Assembly: GCA_004322275.1 (NCBI GenBank)
Contig: SCTA01000001.1
Coordinates: 1-64,000, forward strand
Length of the DNA: 64,000 nucleotides
Reading direction: 5' to 3'
Source: a bacterium
GTDB lineage: Bacteria; Desulfobacterota; Deferrisomatia; Deferrisomatales; BM512
The notes under the pieces were generated by a model that was not told the DNA's origin, ran no database searches, and saw nothing but the letters and a program-made list of their open reading frames with translations. The position numbers and the translations under genes are program-made. This document shows, in pieces, positions 30,333-38,564 of the stretch (position 1 is its first letter; the number at the start of each line of letters is the position of its first letter).

Positions 30333-30740
30333 ATGAAAGAGATTCTTGCCGTAATACGGATGAACAAGATCAACCAGACCAAGGCTTCGCTGGTTCAGGC
30401 GGGCTACCCCTCGATGACGGCGGTGAGGGTGATGGGACGCGGCAGCAAACCGGTGGATTACGAGGTCGTGAAGGCCGCCTCCACCCAGACCGACCCCATC
30501 CCCGAGGTTCTGGACAGGCTTACCGCCCCGCCGCGCCTCATCGCGAAACGCATGATAAGCCTCGTGGTCCCCGACGAAGCGGTACCCGTCGTGGTCAAAA
30601 CCATAATCGAAGCCAACTCCACCGGGAGCGCCGGTGACGGAAAGATTTTCGTACTGCCTGTGATGGACGCCATGCGCGTTCGCACCTACGAGACAGGCGA
30701 CGCGGCCATCAGCGAAATGGCCGGGAACCAGGGAGGCTGA
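30333..30740 (+). CDS. nifI2: PII-family nitrogenase regulator NifI2
   Basis: The product is 135 residues, PII-like with the longer T-loop region expected of NifI2 (about residues 36-65) and the GDGKIFVLPVMDAMRVRT C-terminal strand. It partners NifI1 in sensing 2-oxoglutarate and ATP/ADP to block electron flow between NifH and NifDK (known for the family). The gap after nifI1 is 15 nt. Confidence 0.93.
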   Translation: MKEILAVIRMNKINQTKASLVQAGYPSMTAVRVMGRGSKPVDYEVVKAASTQTDPIPEVLDRLTAPPRLIAKRMISLVVPDEAVPVVVKTIIEANSTGSAGDGKIFVLPVMDAMRVRTYETGDAAISEMAGNQGG

Positions 30741-30742
30741 CC

Positions 30743-31039
30743 GTGGAAAAACCCAAGTTTCACATACTCGTCTGCGGCAGTTTCCGCGGCGCCGAAGCCA
30801 AGGGCGTCTGTCACCAGAAGGGGTCGCTGGCCCTCCTCCCCTACCTGGAGTCTGAGATAATCGACAGGGGCCTCGATGCGATGGTCTCTTCCACAAGCTG
30901 TCTCAAAGCCTGCGACCACGGCCCCGTTATGGTGGTCTACCCGCAGGGCGACTGGTACGGCAAGGTGGACGAGGAGGCGATAGACACCATCCTCGACGCG
31001 CTTGAAGCCGGCGAAACCGCCGGGGATTACCTTATCTGA
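30743..31039 (+). CDS. Thioredoxin-like [2Fe-2S] ferredoxin of the nif operon
   Basis: GTG start, 2 nt after the nifI2 stop. The product is 98 residues. Cysteines C11, C23, C53 and C57 fit the C-x11-C...C-x3-C ligand set of thioredoxin-fold [2Fe-2S] ferredoxins, and the HGPVMVVYP-GDWYG block is diagnostic. Related small ferredoxins occur in nif clusters of Clostridium and Geobacter relatives, where they bind the MoFe protein or protect it. The exact role here, electron donor or conformational protection, cannot be read from sequence. Confidence 0.85.
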   Translation: MEKPKFHILVCGSFRGAEAKGVCHQKGSLALLPYLESEIIDRGLDAMVSSTSCLKACDHGPVMVVYPQGDWYGKVDEEAIDTILDALEAGETAGDYLI

Positions 31040-31045
31040 AAGAAG

Positions 31046-31069
31046 TCCCCTGGGGGCGACCCCAGGGGA
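31046..31069 (+). promoter_or_regulatory. Intercistronic hairpin with GCGA tetraloop
   Basis: A perfect 10-bp stem TCCCCTGGGG / CCCCAGGGGA closed by a GNRA-type GCGA loop, just after the ferredoxin stop. No T-tract follows, so it more likely marks an RNA-processing or stability point inside the nif mRNA than a terminator. Confidence 0.7.
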
Positions 31070-31097
31070 ACTTCATCCCTAAAGTCAGGAAAAGAAA

Positions 31098-32459
31098 ATG
31101 GCAGCCGAAGAGATTTTAAAGGAAAGGGAAGGGCAGATCCGGGAAAAGGGAACCGGGGAGTTCGCCATCGAGTGCGACAAGCCCTCCCTTGCCGGTGCGG
31201 TGAGCCAGCGCGCCTGCGTATTTTGCGGGGCTAGAGTCGTGCTCTACCCGATAGCCGACGCCCTCCACCTCGTCCACGGCCCCGTCGGCTGCGCCTCCTA
31301 CACCTGGGACATAAGGGGAGCCCTCTCCTCCGGCCCCGAGCTTCACCGCCTGAGCTTTTCGACCGACCTTCGCGAGAAGGACATCATCTTCGGCGGCGAG
31401 GAGAAGCTCTACAAATCCCTCGTCGAGCTCATCGACCGCCACTCGCCGAAAGCCGCCTTCGTCTATTCGACCTGCATCGTCGGCATCATCGGCGACGATC
31501 TCGAAGCCGTCTGCCGCCGCGTCGAAGCGGAAAAGAAAATTCCCGTGATTCCGGTTCAGTCCGAAGGCTTCAAGGGCAACAAGCGCGCCGGCTACAACGC
31601 CGCCTGCCGCGCCATGTTCCGCCTCGTCGGAAGCGGTCCCACGGACAACATCTCCCCCGTCTCGGTAAACCTCCTCGGGGACTTCAACCTCGCCGGAGAG
31701 ATCTGGATAGTGCGCAAGTACCTCGAAAGGATGGGCGTCGAGGTAGTGGCCAACGTCACCGGAGACGGAAGGGTCGAGGATCTTCGCCGGGCCCACGGGG
31801 CGGCTCTGAACGTCGTCCAGTGTTCCGGCTCGACGATGGATTTCGCGAAGCTGATGCGGGACGAGTACGGGACTCCGATCCTTCGGGTCTCCTACTTCGG
31901 CATCGAGGACATGGCCCAGGCTCTTTACGACATCGCCGATTTTTTCGCCCCGAAAGACCCCGGCATAGTCCGGCGCACGCAGGAACTCGTCCGCGAGGAG
32001 ATCGGAAAGATACTTCCCGCGCTGGAGCGCTACCGCAAAGACCTCACGGGCAAGAAAGCCGCCCTTTACGTCGGCGGCGCTTTCAAGGCCTTTTCCCTCA
32101 TCAAGGCTTTCCGCCTTCTGGGTATGCAGGTCGTGATGGCCGGTTCCCAGACGGGAACCAGCGAGGATTACGAGGAGCTTCACAGCGTGGCGGACGAGGG
32201 GACGGTCATAGTGGACGACGCCAACCCGCTGGAGCTCGTCAAGTTCATCAAGGAAAAGGGCGTGGACGTGCTGGTCGGAGGCGTTAAGGAACGCCCAATA
32301 GCCTACAAGCTTGGCATAGGCTTTTGCGACCACAACCACGAGCGGAAGATCGCCCTCGAAGGGTTCGAGGGGATGGAGAATTTCGCCGCCGAGATACACC
32401 GCACGGTGATGAGCCCCGTCTGGCGCTTCGTGCCCCGGAAATGGGGCGAAAATGGGTAA
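31098..32459 (+). CDS. nifE: FeMo-cofactor scaffold protein NifE
   Basis: The product is 453 residues and homologous to NifD. It has C40, C65 (HGPVGC) and C126 (STCIVGIIGDD), equivalents of the cluster ligands that hold the [4Fe-4S] of NifEN, and lacks the NifD FeMo-co His context (here FCDHNHERKIALEGFEG). With NifN it matures the NifB product by adding molybdenum and homocitrate. The end overlaps nifN by 8 nt. No nifV for homocitrate synthesis lies in the window, so it must be elsewhere if FeMo-co is complete. Confidence 0.94.
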   Translation: MAAEEILKEREGQIREKGTGEFAIECDKPSLAGAVSQRACVFCGARVVLYPIADALHLVHGPVGCASYTWDIRGALSSGPELHRLSFSTDLREKDIIFGGEEKLYKSLVELIDRHSPKAAFVYSTCIVGIIGDDLEAVCRRVEAEKKIPVIPVQSEGFKGNKRAGYNAACRAMFRLVGSGPTDNISPVSVNLLGDFNLAGEIWIVRKYLERMGVEVVANVTGDGRVEDLRRAHGAALNVVQCSGSTMDFAKLMRDEYGTPILRVSYFGIEDMAQALYDIADFFAPKDPGIVRRTQELVREEIGKILPALERYRKDLTGKKAALYVGGAFKAFSLIKAFRLLGMQVVMAGSQTGTSEDYEELHSVADEGTVIVDDANPLELVKFIKEKGVDVLVGGVKERPIAYKLGIGFCDHNHERKIALEGFEGMENFAAEIHRTVMSPVWRFVPRKWGENG

Positions 32460-33804
32460 CACCGGCTACGTCTCGACAACCAACGCTTGCAGGGTTTGCG
32501 CGCCGCTGGGGGCCTGCATGGCCTTCAAGGGCGTCCGGGGAGCTGTCCCGCTCCTCCACGGCTCGCAGGGCTGCGCCACCTACATGCGCCGTTACATCAT
32601 AAGCCACACCAGAGAGCCGGTGGACATAGCCTCCTCCTCGTTGGGCGAAAAGGAAGCGGTTTACGGCGGAGCCGCCAATCTCAAGGAAGCGCTCACGAAC
32701 GTCATCAGGAAATACTCCCCCGAACTCATCGGCGTCGCCACGACCTGCCTCACCGAGACGATAGGTGACGACGTAAGAGCGATCGTCGGCGAATACCAAC
32801 GGGAAAACCCCGGCGAAAAGACCAGGATAGTCCGCGTTTCGACGCCGAGCTATCAGGGAAACCACGTCGAGGGATTTCACGCGGCGGTTCTCGCGCTGAC
32901 CGACGCCCTTGCGGTCGAGGGCGGCGAAAAGATTCCGGCTCAGGTCAACCTCTTCCCGGGGTTTCTCTCTCCGGCGGACATCCGCCACCTCGCCCTGATA
33001 CTGCGCGATTTCGGCCTCGACCCGATAATCCTTCCCGACTACTCGGAGACCCTCGACGGCCCCGCGGTAGCCGAATACAGAGCTCTTACGCCCGGCGGAA
33101 CCCCCGTGGAGCGAATCGCCGCGATGGGAAGAAGCGCCTTCAGCATCGAGCTCGGAAGGACGCTTTCGGGCGCGACACCGGCGGAGCTTTTGAAGGACCG
33201 CTTCGGCGTACCCTTCTTCCGGCTGGGCACGCCCGTCGGACTTCGTGAAAACGACGCCTTTTTTGAAGCGTTGTCGCTGATTTCCGGCCGCCCGGCGCCC
33301 GAAAGTTACGTCACGGACAGGGGCCGTCTCATAGACGCCTACGTTGACGGCCACAAGTATCTTTCAGGACGCCGGGCGGCCGTTTTCGGTGACGAGGACC
33401 TGACAGTAGGGTTCGTCTCCTTCCTCTCCGAGATCGGAGTGCAGCCCGTACTTTGCGCCACCGGCGCGGAAGGAAAGCGCTTCGGCGAAGTTATCGGGGC
33501 GGTGACGAAGGACCTTCTGCTTGAGCCGGTAAAGATCGCTTCCGGCGCTGATTTCGACGAGATAGCCCTCCTTGCCGAAGAGCTTTCGCCCGGTTTTCTG
33601 GTGGGAAGCTCGAAGGGATACCAGATAGCAAAGAAGCTGGACGTACCGCTCATACGGATGGGCTTTCCCATCCACGACCGCTTCGGCGGGCAAAGAACCC
33701 TCCACGTCGGCTACTCGGGCGCGCTGGGCTTTTACGACCGGATCGTCAACACCCTTCTGGAACGCGAACAGCAAAATAATGCCGTGGGTTACTCCTATCT
33801 TTAA
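32452..33804 (+). CDS. nifN: FeMo-cofactor scaffold protein NifN
   Basis: The product is 450 residues and NifK-like (NACRVCAPLGACMAFKGVRG, LLHGSQGCATYMRRY, TTCLTETIGDD). It forms the NifEN heterotetramer with NifE. The start overlaps the nifE end by 8 nt, implying coupled translation. NifN is assigned rather than a second NifK from the pairing with nifE, the shortened middle region and the lack of part of the P-cluster context. Confidence 0.93.
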   Translation: MGNTGYVSTTNACRVCAPLGACMAFKGVRGAVPLLHGSQGCATYMRRYIISHTREPVDIASSSLGEKEAVYGGAANLKEALTNVIRKYSPELIGVATTCLTETIGDDVRAIVGEYQRENPGEKTRIVRVSTPSYQGNHVEGFHAAVLALTDALAVEGGEKIPAQVNLFPGFLSPADIRHLALILRDFGLDPIILPDYSETLDGPAVAEYRALTPGGTPVERIAAMGRSAFSIELGRTLSGATPAELLKDRFGVPFFRLGTPVGLRENDAFFEALSLISGRPAPESYVTDRGRLIDAYVDGHKYLSGRRAAVFGDEDLTVGFVSFLSEIGVQPVLCATGAEGKRFGEVIGAVTKDLLLEPVKIASGADFDEIALLAEELSPGFLVGSSKGYQIAKKLDVPLIRMGFPIHDRFGGQRTLHVGYSGALGFYDRIVNTLLEREQQNNAVGYSYL

Positions 33805-33831
33805 TCTTGCGGCCGAGGATCGAGGTAAAAC

Positions 33832-35109
33832 ATGAACGCACAGCCAAAAACAGTCAAACACCCCTGCTTCGACAAGAGTTCCGAAGGCGTCTGCGGCCGC
33901 GTCCACCTGCCGGTCGCGCCCCAGTGCAACATAAAGTGCGGCTACTGCGACCGCCGCCACGACTGCGTTAACGAATCCCGCCCCGGCGTCTCCACCGCCG
34001 TCCTGACTCCGGCGCAGGCGGGAATCTACCTCTCGGGAATCCTCGCGAAAGAGCCCAGAATCTCGGTGGTGGGCATAGCCGGCCCCGGCGACCCTCTCGC
34101 CAATCCCGAGGAGACTTTCGGCACCCTTCGCGAGGCTAAAAAATTAAATCCCAACATCATCGGGTGTCTTTCCACCAACGGCCTGATGCTGCCGAAGTAC
34201 GCCGGCGAGATCGCGGAAAGCGGCGTGACCCACGTCACCGTTACTGTCAATGCAGTCGATCCCGAAATCGGCGCAAAAATCTACGCCTGGGTGCGCGACG
34301 GCAAGGTAATCCGCCGTGGCAGGGAGGCCGCCGAATACCTCCTCGAACGCCAGCTCGAAGGAATCCGCGCGGTAAAGGAAAAGGGATTGAAGGTGAAGGT
34401 CAACATGATCCTCATCCCCGGCGTGAACGACCATCACGTCGAAGCGGTCGCCGAGAAGATGGCCTCCCTCGGCGTGGACGTGCTGAACGTCATGCCGATG
34501 GCCCCGGTGGCGGGCACTCCCTTCGAGAACGTCCTGGAGCCCACTCCCGAAATGATGGAGGCGGCCCGCGCCAAAGCGGAAAAATTCCTCCCGCAGATGA
34601 GACATTGCAGGCGGTGCAGGGCGGACGCCGCCGGACTTTTGGGAGAGGACCGCTCCCGCGAGTTCGGCCCCTACCTGAAGGAGTGCGCCGAGATAATACC
34701 TATCGACCTCCGAAACCGCCCCAACGTCGCGGTCGCGACAAGGGAAGGACTCCTTATCAACCAGCACCTCGGCGAGGCCGATTCCTTCCAGATATGGTCC
34801 AAGGCCCCGGAGGGGTTCAAACTCGTCGAAACCAGAAAAGCTCCCCCAAGCGGCGGCAACGTCGAACGCTGGAAGGAACTGGCCTCCATTCTCTCCGACT
34901 GCCGGGCAGTGCTGGTAAGCGGTTTCGGGAAGGTCCCCGAAGCCGTTCTGGAAGCGGAAGGACTTACCCTCCTTGAAATGAGCGGCTTTATCGATATGGG
35001 CCTTAGCGCGGTCTACGAGGGGAAGGGGCTCGGAGCGCTTAAAAAGCGGTCTGCCTCGGGTTGCCGCAAAAGCTCCGGGTGCGGCGGCGACGGAGGCGGG
35101 TGCGGCTGA
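33832..35109 (+). CDS. nifB: Nitrogenase cofactor maturase NifB (radical SAM + NifX-like domain)
   Basis: The product is 425 residues. C32-x3-C36-x2-C39 (CNIKCGYC) binds the radical-SAM [4Fe-4S] cluster; residues about 1-290 are the catalytic part that fuses two clusters and inserts the carbide to make NifB-co. Residues about 295-405 form a NifX/NafY-like domain (VAVATREGLLINQHLGEADSF) expected to hold the product. The last 18 residues are Cys/Gly-rich with four cysteines, an unusual tail. It follows nifN by 27 nt and is the last recognised nif gene. Confidence 0.96.
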   Translation: MNAQPKTVKHPCFDKSSEGVCGRVHLPVAPQCNIKCGYCDRRHDCVNESRPGVSTAVLTPAQAGIYLSGILAKEPRISVVGIAGPGDPLANPEETFGTLREAKKLNPNIIGCLSTNGLMLPKYAGEIAESGVTHVTVTVNAVDPEIGAKIYAWVRDGKVIRRGREAAEYLLERQLEGIRAVKEKGLKVKVNMILIPGVNDHHVEAVAEKMASLGVDVLNVMPMAPVAGTPFENVLEPTPEMMEAARAKAEKFLPQMRHCRRCRADAAGLLGEDRSREFGPYLKECAEIIPIDLRNRPNVAVATREGLLINQHLGEADSFQIWSKAPEGFKLVETRKAPPSGGNVERWKELASILSDCRAVLVSGFGKVPEAVLEAEGLTLLEMSGFIDMGLSAVYEGKGLGALKKRSASGCRKSSGCGGDGGGCG

Positions 35110-35119
35110 GCCGTATTTT

Positions 35120-35147
35120 TTGACGGCCCCCGCCGTGGTGATAAAAT
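35120..35147 (+). promoter_or_regulatory. Predicted sigma-70 promoter of a small cytochrome gene
   Basis: TTGACG (35120-35125), 16-bp spacer, TAAAAT (35142-35147). It lies just after nifB and suggests that the next gene is transcribed separately. Confidence 0.5.
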
Positions 35148-35188
35148 AAAGGCAACCCCTTTTAGCGGCGCATTACAAGGAGAGAATC

Positions 35189-35455
35189 ATGAAGAAATTT
35201 CTTATTCCTGCGTTTGTTTTGGGTTTGGCCTTTGTTTTCACGGGCGCGCTGGCCGCCGAGCTGGACCCGGCGAAGAAACTTTTCGAGGAAAAGTGCGGCA
35301 ACTGTCACCCGACCGAGAAATCCGCGGCGGTCTCGAAAGATCCGAAGATTCTGGCGGATACTGTAAAGCTGATGATGAGCAAGAAAGTTGGTTTCATAAG
35401 CGACGCCGACGCCAAAATCATCACCGACTACCTGTTGAAGATCGGCGGGAAGTAA
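35189..35455 (+). CDS. Small secreted monohaem c-type cytochrome
   Basis: The product is 88 residues with a signal peptide (cleavage near ALA-AE) and one CxxCH (CGNCH, C36-H40). The mature part is about 65 residues and all-helical in character, like very small class I cytochromes; the distal ligand may be one of the Met residues near 62-63. AAGGAG lies 9 nt before the ATG. It is similar to the gene at 44689 in size, haem position (FEEKCGNCH versus FEKKCNFCH) and D-x-I-I-x-DYL ending, so the two are paralogues. Periplasmic electron carrier; the partner is unknown. Own promoter and terminator. Confidence 0.85.
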   Translation: MKKFLIPAFVLGLAFVFTGALAAELDPAKKLFEEKCGNCHPTEKSAAVSKDPKILADTVKLMMSKKVGFISDADAKIITDYLLKIGGK

Positions 35456-35480
35456 GCGGTCTCGCACGATTGAAAAAACA

Positions 35481-35512
35481 AAGGGGCCTCCCGAGCGGGA
35501 AGCCCCTTTCTG
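35481..35512 (+). terminator. Terminator after the small cytochrome
   Basis: AAAGGGGC-TCCCG / GGGA-GCCCCTTT hairpin followed by CTGTTTTTG. The A-tract on the other side means it may also serve the minus-strand rubrerythrin gene. Confidence 0.75.
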
Positions 35513-35531
35513 TTTTTGAAAAGTCCGTTTT

Positions 35532-36116
35532 TTACCCGATGTTCTCGCAGTGGAAGGCCTCGAAGTGGGCCTGCGGATGGAGGCAGGCGGGGCATTTTTC
35601 CGGGGCTTCCTCCCCCTCGTGAAAATAGCCGCAGTTGCGGCAGCGCCATCTTGTCTTTTTGTCGCGCTTGAAGACCCTTCCCTTTTCGATGTTTTCGGCG
35701 AGGGCGCGGTACCTTTCCTCGTGGTGTACCTCCGCGACGGAGACGTAGTCGAAAAGCTCCGCTATCTCCAGAAACCCTTCCTCTCTGGCGACGGCGGCGA
35801 ACCCCGGGTAGAGGCGGGAGTGCTCCAGAAGCTCGCCGTTGGCGGCGTGGATGAGATTTTCAAGGGTGTTGCCGAGCACCCCCGCCGGATAGGTGGCGGT
35901 AATTTCGAGATCGCCCCCCTTGAGGTACTTGAAAAACCTCTTGGCGTGCTCCTTTTCCTGATTGGCGGTCTCCTCGAAGATCGCGGCTATCTGCATGTAG
36001 CCTTCCTTTACCGCCGCGCTCGCGTAGTAGGTGTAGCGGTTTCGCGCCTGCGCCTCGCCCGCGAAAGACTTGAGCAGATTCTTTTCCGTTTTGCTGCCTT
36101 TGAGTCCCTTCATCAT
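35532..36116 (-). CDS. Rubrerythrin
   Basis: The product is 194 residues. The N-terminal ferritin-like four-helix part has E-x-x-x-R-Y and E-x-x-H di-iron motifs (GEAQARNRY, QEKEHAKRF, EVHHEERYRALA). The C-terminal rubredoxin-like domain has CRNC...CPAC for the FeS4 site. It reduces hydrogen peroxide in anaerobes using electrons from rubredoxin or flavodoxin. It lies 15 nt downstream of a flavodoxin gene, its plausible electron donor, in one operon. Two adjacent ATGs (36116 and 36113) are possible; GGGAG fits both. Confidence 0.95.
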   Translation of the reverse strand: MMKGLKGSKTEKNLLKSFAGEAQARNRYTYYASAAVKEGYMQIAAIFEETANQEKEHAKRFFKYLKGGDLEITATYPAGVLGNTLENLIHAANGELLEHSRLYPGFAAVAREEGFLEIAELFDYVSVAEVHHEERYRALAENIEKGRVFKRDKKTRWRCRNCGYFHEGEEAPEKCPACLHPQAHFEAFHCENIG

Positions 36117-36131
36117 TTTTCTCCCAGGGGG

Positions 36132-36563
36132 TCAGCCCCCGAATACCATCTTCATTCCGAAAGCCCGCGCCACGTCGAGGCCGCTGTCCCTTACCCCCTG
36201 CTGCACCTTGAGGGGTTCCGAGGCCATTTTCATGGAGCAATCCCTTTCGAGGTAGAGAGCTACGATATAGGGGGCTTCGCCGCTCCAGCCGCAGGAGCCG
36301 AAAGCACCGGCGTATTTGCCCTTTATGGAGGAGGCGATAAGCTTTTCCAGAAACTCACGCGCCGCCGGGACCTCTTTCCCCTCCTGCGTGGGAGTGCCCA
36401 CAGCAAGAGCGTCGAACCTTTCGAGTTCGAGGATATCCGAAAGATCTTCCATTTTGAAGAGCCTCGCTTCTCCTCCTGCGAGGGCGACCCCCTCGGCGAT
36501 AGCCTTTGCCAGCTTTCCCGTTTCGCCCGTCTGGGTGGTGTAAACTATAGCGACTTTTCTCAT
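36132..36563 (-). CDS. Flavodoxin-domain protein
   Basis: The product is 143 residues. YTTQTGETGKLA at 8-19 is the FMN phosphate-binding loop, and GTPTQEGKEVP with FGSCGWSGEAP are the isoalloxazine-binding loops. The length matches short-chain flavodoxins. It should carry electrons in the cytoplasm. The position just before rubrerythrin suggests that it feeds peroxide reduction; supply to nitrogenase is another possibility. Divergent from the ATPase gene at 36705. Confidence 0.9.
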   Translation of the reverse strand: MRKVAIVYTTQTGETGKLAKAIAEGVALAGGEARLFKMEDLSDILELERFDALAVGTPTQEGKEVPAAREFLEKLIASSIKGKYAGAFGSCGWSGEAPYIVALYLERDCSMKMASEPLKVQQGVRDSGLDVARAFGMKMVFGG

Positions 36564-36704
36564 GACTCCTCCGGTTCACAAAGATAAAATAAATATTTTT
36601 TAGCACCTGAAATCACCGAAGAAAATTGTAATCCGAAAATTGCAGTATATTTTAAACTAACGAGTTTTTTTTCCCTGGCCGCGCCGTCGCCGGAGAGGAC
36701 CGAT

Positions 36705-38531
36705 TTGAGAAAACGCATAGGTGAGGTTCTGATAGAAGCGGGTGTGATATCGGAGGAAGTGCTCACAGCCGCCCTCGACATAGGCAAGAGAACTCCGGGA
36801 AAGAGGCTGGGACGAGTCCTCGTCGCGATGGGAGCCGCCGACGACGTGGCGATAGCCAAGGCGCTCTCAAGCCAGCTTCGGCTGCCTCTCGTGGATCTTC
36901 GGGACAAGCGGTTTCCCCTTGAAGTCACAGGGCTTTTGCCCCGCAACCTGATCTACCGGCTTCGCGCCCTCCCCATCGAGGTCACCGGGGACACGGTTAC
37001 AGTCGCCCTGGCCGATCCCCTCGAAAAATACGCCCTCGAAGAGATACGTTTCGCCACGAGGATGAAGGTGACCCTAGCGGTCGCGCCGGAGAGCGAGATC
37101 GTAAAAGCGATAGAGGTCAACGTCCCCAACATAGGGAGCCTCAAGGCCGGTGACACCGCTAACGCTATCCACGACAAGGGAGTGGAATTTCTGGAGGTCT
37201 CCCAGCCCAAGGAGGCCATAGAGGATATCCAGAGTCTTGCTGCGATCTCCCAGCGGCCCCCTCTCATAAGACTCGTCAACGCCATCTTCGCCGACGCTAT
37301 CGAGATTGGCGTGAGCGACGTCCACATCGAGCCGAGCACCGATTCGGTGGTGGTGCGCTACAGGCTGGACGGAATTCTCCGGGTCGCCATGACCGTTGAC
37401 GCAAAACTCCATCCGGCGATTGTCTCAAGGATAAAAATTCTCTCCAACATGGACATTTCCGAACGCAGGAAGCCGCAGGACGGCAAGGCGCAGGTGCGTT
37501 TCGGCGAAAAGACCCTCGATCTGCGCGTATCGACAATCCCCACGACTCACGGGGAGAGCGTGACCGTCCGTATCCTCGACCCGAACCGCACGGCTATGGT
37601 CCTTGAAACCCTCGGCTTCGCCCAGCGGGAGTACGGCCTTTTTATCAACGCGCTTAAAACCCCGCAGGGAATAATACTGGTCACCGGCCCGACGGGAAGC
37701 GGTAAATCGTCTACCCTATACGCGGGCATAAATATCCTGAACGAGCCCACCGTGAAGATAATAACCGTAGAGGACCCGGTGGAGTACCATATCGACGGCG
37801 TGAATCAGGTGCAGATACTGCCCAAGGCGGGGATAACCTTCGCCTCGGGCCTTCGGGCGATACTCCGGCAGGATCCCGACATAGTGATGGTGGGAGAGAT
37901 ACGCGACAAGGAAACCGCCACGATAGCGATTCAGGCCGCGCAGACCGGCCACCTGGTCCTTTCGACCCTTCACACCAACGACGCGCCCTCAGCCGTGGTG
38001 CGCCTCCTCGATCTGGGGGTGGAGCACTTTCTGATAACGGCCGGGGTAATCTGCGTGGTCGGGCAGAGACTGGTGCGAAGGATTTGCCAGAGCTGCAAGG
38101 TGGAGGCGGTGATTGACAGCTACACCATTTCGAGGCTGGGAAGCCTCATAGACCCGCAGAATCCTCCGCCCTTCTACAAGGGCAAGGGCTGTCCGCTCTG
38201 CCGTGGAAGCGGCTTTATCGGAAGGGTGGGCATTTACGAGTGCCTTCCCTTCACCGAAAAGGTCACTGAAATGATAAATCCCGAAACCTCCGTCAAGGCT
38301 TTAAAGAGGGCGGCGTTCCCCGAGGGCTACAGACCGATGTTCTTTGACGGGTTCGAGAAGGCGCTAAAGGGGCTTACGGCGATAGACGAGGTTCTCCGGG
38401 TGACGGGAGGCACGACCCTTACTCCCGAGGACGTGAACATGCTGGACGAAGAGCCCTCCTGGCTTGAATCGACCCTGCCTCACATCTCGGAAACCTTCCG
38501 GGAAAGCATGAAGGCGCAAAAAACCCAATAA
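36705..38531 (+). CDS. Type IV pilus / type II secretion assembly ATPase (PilB/GspE family)
   Basis: TTG start with GGAGAGGA 6 nt upstream. The product is 608 residues. Residues 1-150 form the MshEN-type N-terminal domain, which binds c-di-GMP in some relatives. The motor has Walker A GPTGSGKSS (about 327-335), an Asp box (VEDPVEYHIDGVNQVQ), Walker B (DPDIVMVGEIRD) and the His box (GHLVLSTLHTNDA). A tetracysteine zinc site (CQSC...CPLC) follows. It powers pilus polymerisation or secretion from the cytoplasmic face of the inner membrane. No other pil or gsp gene is in the window, so its system is elsewhere. It converges with an HD-GYP gene. Confidence 0.92.
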   Translation: MRKRIGEVLIEAGVISEEVLTAALDIGKRTPGKRLGRVLVAMGAADDVAIAKALSSQLRLPLVDLRDKRFPLEVTGLLPRNLIYRLRALPIEVTGDTVTVALADPLEKYALEEIRFATRMKVTLAVAPESEIVKAIEVNVPNIGSLKAGDTANAIHDKGVEFLEVSQPKEAIEDIQSLAAISQRPPLIRLVNAIFADAIEIGVSDVHIEPSTDSVVVRYRLDGILRVAMTVDAKLHPAIVSRIKILSNMDISERRKPQDGKAQVRFGEKTLDLRVSTIPTTHGESVTVRILDPNRTAMVLETLGFAQREYGLFINALKTPQGIILVTGPTGSGKSSTLYAGINILNEPTVKIITVEDPVEYHIDGVNQVQILPKAGITFASGLRAILRQDPDIVMVGEIRDKETATIAIQAAQTGHLVLSTLHTNDAPSAVVRLLDLGVEHFLITAGVICVVGQRLVRRICQSCKVEAVIDSYTISRLGSLIDPQNPPPFYKGKGCPLCRGSGFIGRVGIYECLPFTEKVTEMINPETSVKALKRAAFPEGYRPMFFDGFEKALKGLTAIDEVLRVTGGTTLTPEDVNMLDEEPSWLESTLPHISETFRESMKAQKTQ

Positions 38532-38564
38532 TACCTTTTAGGGATGGGCAGGGATTCCGGCGGT

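Noticed and set aside
31116-32462. 448-codon minus-strand frame covering all of nifE
   Set aside because: Antisense shadow of a conserved gene; composition is typical of a GC-rich complementary frame.
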